A DNA stretch of 64,000 nt, from positions 310,001-374,000 of the forward strand of contig NZ_JADYVE010000006.1 in NCBI RefSeq assembly GCF_020193655.1. The letters run 5' to 3'. Both the position numbers and the translations under genes were made by a program. The stretch's first letter is position 1, and each line of letters begins with the position of its first letter. This DNA comes from Ensifer sp. IC3342 (lineage in GTDB: Bacteria; Pseudomonadota; Alphaproteobacteria; Rhizobiales; Rhizobiaceae). The notes under the pieces are model-generated. The model saw only the letters and a program-made list of their open reading frames with translations. It did not search any database and was not told the origin of the DNA. Positions 6,941 through 13,599 of the stretch are shown here, one piece after another.

Positions 6941-8424
6941 GGCGTAGCTCCTTGCATCAGATTGCGCATCCGGTCGACATCCTCATTCATAGGCCGGTCA
7001 TCGGCATAGGTCGAGATTGTTTCGCGAATGCAGCCATAGAGGGAGGCCGTCCGTGTCGCCTTGGCTCGGGATCGTGGTTGCAGATCATAGGCCTGCGCGG
7101 CCGCGAGCAACTCGATCGCCAGAATTTGCTCAAGATTGTCGAGGATCGAGAGCGCCTTCCAGGCTGCGGGCGTTGCGTGGGTGAGAATGTCCTCCTGAAG
7201 CGCAGAAGTAATGCCGCCATCGAGGCTTGCCGGTGCCGCCAGGCGACGGTTTTCTGCCGCGAGCGCCGCGGCAGTGTATTGCGCTATCATGTAGCCCGAA
7301 GAAACGCCGCTGTCGCCCGCGAGAAAGGCAGGGAGGCCACTGACGAGCGGGTTCACCAGCCGGTCGATGCGGCGCTCCGAGATCGCTGCAATCTCAGCCG
7401 CCGCGATCGAGAGACTGTCCATGGCGAGGCCGACGGCGGCACCGACAGCGTGCGCCTGCGAATGCACCTCCGGTGCTTCCGGCGTACCGGAAACCGCCGG
7501 ATTGTCGGTAACGCTCGATAGCTCGCGGTTCACCACTTCGGCCACGTGATCGAATGTGTCACGTGCAGCGCCATGCACATGCGGTACGGCACGCAGGCTC
7601 AATGGGTCCTGAGTGCGGGTGCCGGCGGTTTCGGCAAGCATCGGGCTTTGTGCCAGCCAGTCACGCAATGTCGTGCCGACCGCCTGGAGGCCGCGCGATT
7701 TCCGCAGCGCCAGCGGTCCCTCGGCGAAGGCATTCGCCTGACTGCCGAGATTTTCGTAAGTCATCGCAGCGGCCGCGTCTGCCCAATCGAGAAGCCGCTC
7801 CATACGGGCAAGGGCCAGTGCGGACTGGCCAGTGGCGCAAGGCGTGCCGTTCACGAGGCTGAGGCCTTCCTTCGCCTCAAGCTGCAACGGTTCGAGCCCA
7901 ACGCGGGCAAGGGCTTCGGCACCACTCAGCCGGTCCGTGCCATGCATGGCCGCGCCTCGTCCGATCAGGACGAGACCGATGGCGGCGGCATGGGTGAGAT
8001 AGCCGACCGAGCCACGCGACGGGATCAGCGGAATAATGTCGGCGTTGAGGAGCGCAAGCAGCGCCTCGACGGTTTCCATCCGGACACCGGAGAAACCATG
8101 GGCGAAGTTGGCGATCTGCGCCGCCATCACGGCGCGCGCCTCGGCGGTCCCGAGCGGCTCACCCACGCCGCAGGCATGGCTGAGAATGATGTTGCGCGAC
8201 AGGGATCGCTGGTTTTCGCGGCTGATTACAACATCGCAAAGCGCACCGACCCCGGTGTTGATGCCGTAGCCGCGGATGCCACGCTCGACCAGAGCATCGA
8301 CGATCCGTCGCGCTTCGATGATCCGCGTGCGGGCGGCATCGGACAAGGCGAGGCGCGCTCCCCCGGCGACAGCGGCAATCTCCCGCCAGGTGAGGGGGCC
8401 GTCGATGGTGATCGTGTCAGTCAT
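6937..8424 (-). CDS. hutH: HutH2-type histidine ammonia-lyase homologue lacking the MIO triad
   Basis: The 495-residue protein belongs to the aromatic amino acid lyase family. It has the YGINTG loop at 53-58, LLNADIIPLIPSRGSVG at 126-141, LEAKEGLSLVNGT, and a C-terminal half with SVTDNPAVSG and EDILTHATPAA. True histidase converts L-histidine to urocanate using a 4-methylideneimidazole-5-one (MIO) group made from Ala-Ser-Gly right after GSVG. Here GSVG is followed directly by YLTHAA, so the triad is absent. It sits between hutV and hutD with eight- and four-base overlaps. The ATG at 8424 is chosen because the longer frame runs through hutV. Catalysis without MIO would need another mechanism, so the activity is uncertain. 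Confidence 0.82.
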   Translation of the reverse strand: MTDTITIDGPLTWREIAAVAGGARLALSDAARTRIIEARRIVDALVERGIRGYGINTGVGALCDVVISRENQRSLSRNIILSHACGVGEPLGTAEARAVMAAQIANFAHGFSGVRMETVEALLALLNADIIPLIPSRGSVGYLTHAAAIGLVLIGRGAAMHGTDRLSGAEALARVGLEPLQLEAKEGLSLVNGTPCATGQSALALARMERLLDWADAAAAMTYENLGSQANAFAEGPLALRKSRGLQAVGTTLRDWLAQSPMLAETAGTRTQDPLSLRAVPHVHGAARDTFDHVAEVVNRELSSVTDNPAVSGTPEAPEVHSQAHAVGAAVGLAMDSLSIAAAEIAAISERRIDRLVNPLVSGLPAFLAGDSGVSSGYMIAQYTAAALAAENRRLAAPASLDGGITSALQEDILTHATPAAWKALSILDNLEQILAIELLAAAQAYDLQPRSRAKATRTASLYGCIRETISTYADDRPMNEDVDRMRNLMQGATP

Positions 8425-9244
8425 GGGCTTCGGTTCTTCCTTGCCGACGCTGAACAAAGCGCGCGACATAGTCGTTAGCCGGATTGCCCAGAATATCATC
8501 GGGCGTCCCGACCTGCACGACCTGACCGTCCTTGAGAATCGCAATTTCCGAGCCGATGCGCAGTGCTTCATCGAGATCATGGGTGATGAAGACGATGGTT
8601 TTCGAGAGATTTTGCTGCAATTGCAGGAGTTGGTCCTGCATGTCGGCACGGATCAGCGGATCAAGGGCGCTGAACGCTTCATCCATCAGGATCACGTCGG
8701 TATCGGCGGCAAGCGCCCGTGCCAGCCCGACGCGCTGCTTCATCCCGCCGGAAAGCTGGTGCGGAAATTTCGCGTCGTAGCCGGCAAGTCCGACCGTTTC
8801 GATCCACTTCATGCCGATGCCGCGCGCATCCGCCTTCGACACGCCGCGCACGCGCTGGCCGTAGACGACATTCTGCAGCACGGTCCGGTGCGGCATCAGC
8901 GCGAAACTCTGGAAGACCATGCTGACGCGGCGCATGCGAAACGCACGCAGCGCCTTGGCATCCAGATCGAGAATGTTGCTGCCATCGAAGACGACCTCGC
9001 CGCTCGTCGGCTCGATCAGCCGGTTGATGTGGCGTACCAGCGTGGACTTGCCGGAGCCAGAAAGCCCCATAATGACGAAGATCTTGCCGGCGCCAATGTT
9101 GAGGCTGACATTGTTGAGGCCGACGCTGCAGCCGGAGCGGGCGAGAATGTCGGCCTTGTCCAGTCCGTCCTTGGCCATGGCGAGTGCCGTTTTCGCGTCG
9201 TGCCCGAAGATCTTGTAGACGTTGCGGATTTCGATATCAGCCAT
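8417..9244 (-). CDS. hutV: Histidine ABC transporter ATP-binding protein
   Basis: This is the ATPase of the HutXWV histidine/proline-betaine-type uptake system at the inner membrane. The family's long N-terminal lead precedes Walker A (GLSGSGKST, near residues 60-68). The Q-loop VFQSFALMPHRTV, the signature LSGGMKQR, the Walker B LMDEAFSALDP and the switch His (THD) are all present. The ATG at 9244 overlaps the hutW stop (ATGGCTGA), typical of coupled translation, and is preferred to an ATG nine bases upstream. It ends eight bases inside hutH. Confidence 0.9.
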   Translation of the reverse strand: MADIEIRNVYKIFGHDAKTALAMAKDGLDKADILARSGCSVGLNNVSLNIGAGKIFVIMGLSGSGKSTLVRHINRLIEPTSGEVVFDGSNILDLDAKALRAFRMRRVSMVFQSFALMPHRTVLQNVVYGQRVRGVSKADARGIGMKWIETVGLAGYDAKFPHQLSGGMKQRVGLARALAADTDVILMDEAFSALDPLIRADMQDQLLQLQQNLSKTIVFITHDLDEALRIGSEIAILKDGQVVQVGTPDDILGNPANDYVARFVQRRQGRTEAHD

Positions 9245-10094
9245 TGCGGGCATCCTCTGTTCGGGCCTTGCCGAAGCCTTGCGTAATGCGGTCGAGCACG
9301 ATCGCCAGGATGACGATGCCGATGCCAGCCTCCAGACCCTTGCCGACGTCGAGGGTTTGAATGCCGTTCAGCACCTGCTCGCCGAGGCCGCGCGCACCGA
9401 TCATCGAGGCAACCACCACCATGGAAAGCGCCATCATGATCGTTTGGTTGAGACCCGCCATAATTGTCGGCGTCGCAAGCGGCAGCTCGACCCCGAAAAG
9501 GATCTGCGTCGGGCTGCCGCCGAAGGCGGTCGCTGCCTCGACAACCTCCGTGTCGACCTGGCGGATGCCGAGATCGGTGAGACGGATCAGCGGCGGGACG
9601 GCATAGATGATAGTGGCGAGGATGGCCGGCACCTTGCCGAGACCGAAAAGCATCAGCGCCGGAATGAGATAGACGAAGCTCGGCATCGTCTGCATGACAT
9701 CGAGCACGGGCAGCGTGATGTTGCGGACGACCCGGCTCTTGGCGACAAGAATGCCCATCGGCACGCCGATCACCACCGAGACGATCGTTGCCATCAGCAT
9801 AAGCGCCAGCGTCTGCATGGTCAGATCCCAGAGGCCGAGCACGCCAACGGCAAGCAGCAGCGCGCCAACTGCGACGGTCAGCGACCAGCGACGCGAACTC
9901 TGCCAAGCGAGTGCCATGAAGGCCAGGATGACGAGCCACCAGGGCAGGCCGCGCAGGATCCATTCGATGAACAGCACGGCCTTCAGGATCACGCCGCTGA
10001 TCGCCTTGAAGACCCAGCCATAGTTGGTGACGAGCGCTTGGATGAAGTCATTCACTGGCGCCCGGATGGAAAGATTGAGAGAGTCCGGAAACAT
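9237..10094 (-). CDS. hutW: Histidine ABC transporter permease
   Basis: The permease of the HutXWV importer is an inner-membrane protein of the ProW/OpuAB class. Several hydrophobic helices are visible from residue 25 onward, and the EAA-type loop EAATAFGGSPTQILFGVELPLA, which contacts the ATPase, is intact. I start at the ATG at 10094, which is preceded by an AAGGAACG site and begins MFPDSLNLSIRAPVNDF. The longer frame to 10226 would add a polar leader of unlikely coding quality. That gives 285 residues. It follows hutX after 150 bases that contain no gene. Confidence 0.88.
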   Translation of the reverse strand: MFPDSLNLSIRAPVNDFIQALVTNYGWVFKAISGVILKAVLFIEWILRGLPWWLVILAFMALAWQSSRRWSLTVAVGALLLAVGVLGLWDLTMQTLALMLMATIVSVVIGVPMGILVAKSRVVRNITLPVLDVMQTMPSFVYLIPALMLFGLGKVPAILATIIYAVPPLIRLTDLGIRQVDTEVVEAATAFGGSPTQILFGVELPLATPTIMAGLNQTIMMALSMVVVASMIGARGLGEQVLNGIQTLDVGKGLEAGIGIVILAIVLDRITQGFGKARTEDARNG

Positions 10095-10244
10095 CGGATA
10101 TCGTTCCTTGTTCAGGCGCGCCTTGGCGGTCTTCACCGCAAGCCTGCCTGCTTCGCGGAAACAGCTTTTAAGCCATGGCTGCCACGCCCCGTCCCGCGCT
10201 GAAGGCGGAAGAGGCGTGGCGGGCACGGTTCGGCAAAACTGTCG

Positions 10245-11279
10245 TTACTTCAGGCTTGCTTCGATCTTGCCGCGTGCCTCGTCGGAAACCCACTTGCCCC
10301 AGACGTCGCCCTTGGTCTTCAGGAACTCGGTAGCGGCGGCCGCAGCGTCGACCTTGTTGTCGGCCATGTAGGCGAGGCTGCCGTTGACATCCTCAAGCGG
10401 GAAGGTTGCCTTTTCGAGGATAGCGACGATCTCCGGCGCTTCCGCAGCGAAGGTGCTGTTCACGCCGTAGGCAACGTCGACCGAGGGAAAGGCGCAACCT
10501 TCGTCGCGCTTGCCGTTGGCGCTGCTCAGTTCCTTCCAGCAGGCCGCGTTGTATGCCGGCTCTTCAAGCTGGACGAGCTTGAACTTGCCCATGATCGCGG
10601 TTGGCGACCAATAGTAGAAGAGAATCGGCTCGCCCTGCAGATAGGCCGAGGTGATCGCCGAATCGAGCGCCGTGCCGGTGCCGGGGCGGAAATTCACATA
10701 GGCTTCGCCGAGTTTGTAAGCTTCGAGCTTGGCGGAGCTTACGCCTTCGCAGGTCCAGCCGGATGGGCAATTCAGGAAGCGGCCCTTGGACGGCTCTTCC
10801 GGATCCGCGAAGATCTCCACGATCTTCGGGTCGGAAAGCTGCGACACGCTCTTCAGGTCCGGCGCCTTCGCCTCGATGTTGCGCGAGGGATCACCGTGAA
10901 CGATGTAGTCCGGCACGAACCAGCCTTCGCTGGCGCCGACGAAAGTCTTGCCGACGGCGACGACCTTCTTTTCCTCGACGGCCTTGTTCCACACATCGGA
11001 GCGACCGAGCCATTCTTCCGCGAAGATCTGGACATCGTTGTTGGCTGTCGCCTGTTCGAGCGTCACCGAGTTGCCGGGAATGGAATCCACCTGGCAGTCA
11101 TATCCCTTGGCAAGAATCGTCTTCATGACTTCGGTGATGAAGGCACCGCTTTCCCAGTCGATACCGGCAAAGGTCACGGTCTTGCCGTCGCCGCAATAGG
11201 AGGCGTTGGCGCTACCGGTGGAGGCCGCAATTATCAGGCCGGCGACGGCAAGAGTGAGTTTCATAGTGCTGATCGACAT
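10245..11279 (-). CDS. hutX: Histidine ABC transporter periplasmic binding protein
   Basis: This is the substrate-binding subunit that delivers histidine (and, in relatives, proline betaine) to HutW-HutV. A signal peptide is clear (MKLTLAVAGLIIAAS, cleavage near ANA-SYC). The OpuAC-type domain follows, with WESGAFITEVMKTIL, GTGTALDSAITSAYLQGEPILFYYWSP and paired cysteines. The second ATG (11279) has GGGG at the right distance and is preferred to the ATG at 11285. It is the second gene of the operon, 35 bases after hutF. Confidence 0.9.
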   Translation of the reverse strand: MSISTMKLTLAVAGLIIAASTGSANASYCGDGKTVTFAGIDWESGAFITEVMKTILAKGYDCQVDSIPGNSVTLEQATANNDVQIFAEEWLGRSDVWNKAVEEKKVVAVGKTFVGASEGWFVPDYIVHGDPSRNIEAKAPDLKSVSQLSDPKIVEIFADPEEPSKGRFLNCPSGWTCEGVSSAKLEAYKLGEAYVNFRPGTGTALDSAITSAYLQGEPILFYYWSPTAIMGKFKLVQLEEPAYNAACWKELSSANGKRDEGCAFPSVDVAYGVNSTFAAEAPEIVAILEKATFPLEDVNGSLAYMADNKVDAAAAATEFLKTKGDVWGKWVSDEARGKIEASLK

Positions 11280-11313
11280 GCGCATTCCCCTTTTTTGATC
11301 ATCGCTTCGATGA

Positions 11314-12690
11314 CTATTTCAGTTTCGTCAGAACCCGCGCGAAGGCGCGGTCGATGTCTTCCTCCCGATCATGGCGTCCGTTGCGGATCTTCCATTGGCC
11401 GGCGACCATGACGTCGCGGACCGCCTCGCCACCGAGCGCAAAGAGCCAGCGGTCGAGAATCTGATTGCCGGAGGCGGCGGCGATATACGGGTTGGCTCCG
11501 TCGAGGACGACGAGATCCGCGCGTGTGCCGGCTTTGATGCCAGGTGTGTCGAGACCGGCGGCCTGCGCCCCGCCGGCAAGGGCAGCCTCGAAGATCGAGC
11601 GACCGACAGACGCGCCGGGACCGGCGGCAAGCCGGTTGCGCCGGCGATCGCGCAGCCGCTGGCCGTATTCGAGCAGGCGCAGTTCTTCCGCGACACCGGT
11701 TGCGACGTGGCTGTCGGTGCCGATGCCGATGCGGCCGCCCTCGGCGATGAAATCGACTGCGGGAAAGATGCCGTCGCCTAGATTGGCCTCGGTCGCGGGG
11801 CAAAGGCCGGCAACCGCCCCCGAAGCAGCCAGCCGCTTCGTTTCCTCAGCCGTCATGTGGGTCGCGTGGATGGCGCACCAGCGCGCGTCGACCGGCATCT
11901 CGTCAAGCAGCCATTGGACCGGCCGCCGGCCGCTCCAGGCAAGGCAGTCGTCGACTTCGCGCGTCTGCTCGGCCACATGAATGTGAATGGGACCGGAGAC
12001 CGGAGCCGCAGCGAGAATTGTTCGCATCTCATCCGGGGTCGCGGCGCGAAGTGAATGGATGGCATAGCCGAGCTTGGCGCCAATCTTCGAACAGGCGGGA
12101 GCGAGGCGATTGAGAAGGGCGAGAAAGCGATCCGGATCATGCAGGAACGGACGCTGGCCGGGGTTGGGCGCCACACCGCCGAAATTGGCATGGGCATAGA
12201 AGACGGGCAGATGGGTCAGGCCGATGCCTGTCACCTCGGCCGCGCTCAATATCCGGAGCGACATTTCGGCCGGATCGGCATAAGGCGTGCCGTCTGCCTG
12301 GTGGTGAAGATAATGGAACTCGGCCACGCGGCCGAAACCGCCCTTCAGCATCTCCATGTAAAGCTTTGAGGCGATGGCCTCGACGTCATCTGGGTCGACG
12401 AGGCCGACAGTGCGGTACATTTCCTCGCGCCATGTCCAGAAACTGTCGTCTCCCGTGCCCGCCACTTCCGCGAGGCCGGCCATGGCGCGCTGAAACGCAT
12501 GAGAGTGTAGGTTGGCGATCGCCGGAACTATCGGTCCGGAAAGTCGCTCATCTCCTTCCGCGATCGATTGGCCTGATGTGACCGATGCGATGCCGCCCCT
12601 GCCGTCAAGGGCGATGGCCACGTTTTCGGCCCATCCGCTTGGAAGAAGAGCACGCTCCGCGAAGAGGCGTTGGACGGGAAAAGTTGCCAT
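11314..12690 (-). CDS. hutF: Formimidoylglutamate deiminase
   Basis: HutF converts N-formimidoyl-L-glutamate to N-formyl-L-glutamate and ammonia in the five-step histidine pathway. The 458-residue amidohydrolase shows the metal ligands in NLHSHAFQR (H62, H64), the HVAEQ block at 238-242, the TEANLGDGIFP specificity loop after residue 300, and GTDSH at 324-328. It is the first gene of the minus-strand hut operon and diverges from hutC. The matching deformylase gene hutG is not in this window. Confidence 0.93.
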   Translation of the reverse strand: MATFPVQRLFAERALLPSGWAENVAIALDGRGGIASVTSGQSIAEGDERLSGPIVPAIANLHSHAFQRAMAGLAEVAGTGDDSFWTWREEMYRTVGLVDPDDVEAIASKLYMEMLKGGFGRVAEFHYLHHQADGTPYADPAEMSLRILSAAEVTGIGLTHLPVFYAHANFGGVAPNPGQRPFLHDPDRFLALLNRLAPACSKIGAKLGYAIHSLRAATPDEMRTILAAAPVSGPIHIHVAEQTREVDDCLAWSGRRPVQWLLDEMPVDARWCAIHATHMTAEETKRLAASGAVAGLCPATEANLGDGIFPAVDFIAEGGRIGIGTDSHVATGVAEELRLLEYGQRLRDRRRNRLAAGPGASVGRSIFEAALAGGAQAAGLDTPGIKAGTRADLVVLDGANPYIAAASGNQILDRWLFALGGEAVRDVMVAGQWKIRNGRHDREEDIDRAFARVLTKLK

Positions 12691-12824
12691 GTCGCGATTT
12701 TCCTGTACGTGGTTGTATATGGAACTATAGATATTTTGTAGTGGCGCGCAAGGCTAAAATGGACGAAAAGGTCATCCATTGCCGGACGGCCGCCGCCTTC
12801 ATCGGCGTAAGATGGGAGTAGACA
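12691..12824. promoter_or_regulatory. Divergent hutF/hutC promoter region
   Basis: The 134 bases between the two hut transcripts contain an AT-rich core around 12705-12745. TTGTATATG at 12712-12720 resembles one side of the TGTATA-type palindrome bound by HutC in other bacteria, and TATAGAT may serve as a -10 element. HutC probably binds here and is released by urocanate. The second half-site is not obvious, so the exact operator is uncertain. Confidence 0.45.
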
Positions 12825-13565
12825 ATGACGCCACGGGGGCGGACAAGCGACATACCGACTTTCGCGGAAGGACCCGTGCCGCGCTATGAGGCGGTAAAGC
12901 AATTCATTCGCAGCCGAATCGAGAGCGGCGAATGGCCCGCCAATCATCGGATACCGTCCGAAAACGATATCGTCGCGGATCTCGGCGTCAGCCGGATGAC
13001 GGCGAACCGAGCGTTGCGAGAGCTTGCGAGCGAAGGCGCGATCACTCGGGTTCAGGGCGTCGGGTCCTTCGTCGCGGCGCATAAGGGCAGCACGGCGCTC
13101 CTCGAGGTCCGCAATATCGCGGACGAGATCCGTGGGCGTGGTCATAGGCACACCTCCCGGCTGACCCTGTTAGAGGAGGAGCCGGCGAGCCCCGAGATCG
13201 GCCATGCGCTCGGGCTTCCGACGGGCGCAAGGGTGTTCCATTCGATCATGGTCCACTGCGAGGATGAGGTGCCAATCCAGATCGAGGATCGGTTCGTCAA
13301 CCCGACGGTCTGCCCCAACTACCTGGCGCAGGATTTTAGCGCTGTCACCCCGAACGCCTATCTAACCCTGGTGGCGCCGATCACCCGTACCGAGCAGATC
13401 GTCGAGGCCGTGTCGCCCAAGCCCTGGGAATGCAAGCTTCTCGCGATCGGCCGCAACGAACCGTGCCTGATGATCCGTCGCCGGACCTGGTCGGAAACGG
13501 CGAGCGTGACGACCGCGCGGCTGCTTTATCCGGGCACGCGCTATCGCCTTGAGGGCGCCTCGTAG
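12825..13565 (+). CDS. hutC: Histidine utilisation repressor HutC (GntR family)
   Basis: The 246-residue protein has a GntR winged-helix domain at about 18-85, with SGEWPANHRIPSENDIVADL and GVSRMTANRALREL, followed by a UTRA effector-binding domain to the end. In characterised systems HutC represses hut genes until urocanate binds the UTRA domain. Its divergent position beside hutF fits this role. The ATG follows a GGGAG site. It is followed 34 bases later by the kinase/aminotransferase fusion gene, which may be co-transcribed and so under HutC control. Confidence 0.92.
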   Translation: MTPRGRTSDIPTFAEGPVPRYEAVKQFIRSRIESGEWPANHRIPSENDIVADLGVSRMTANRALRELASEGAITRVQGVGSFVAAHKGSTALLEVRNIADEIRGRGHRHTSRLTLLEEEPASPEIGHALGLPTGARVFHSIMVHCEDEVPIQIEDRFVNPTVCPNYLAQDFSAVTPNAYLTLVAPITRTEQIVEAVSPKPWECKLLAIGRNEPCLMIRRRTWSETASVTTARLLYPGTRYRLEGAS

Positions 13566-13599
13566 TGAGGCGGTCCCGCGAATAAACGGGAATGGAAGC

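Noticed and set aside
8425-8649. Longer N-terminus for HutH
   Set aside because: The extra 75 codons run through the end of hutV in another frame; the coupled ATG at 8424 is the natural start.
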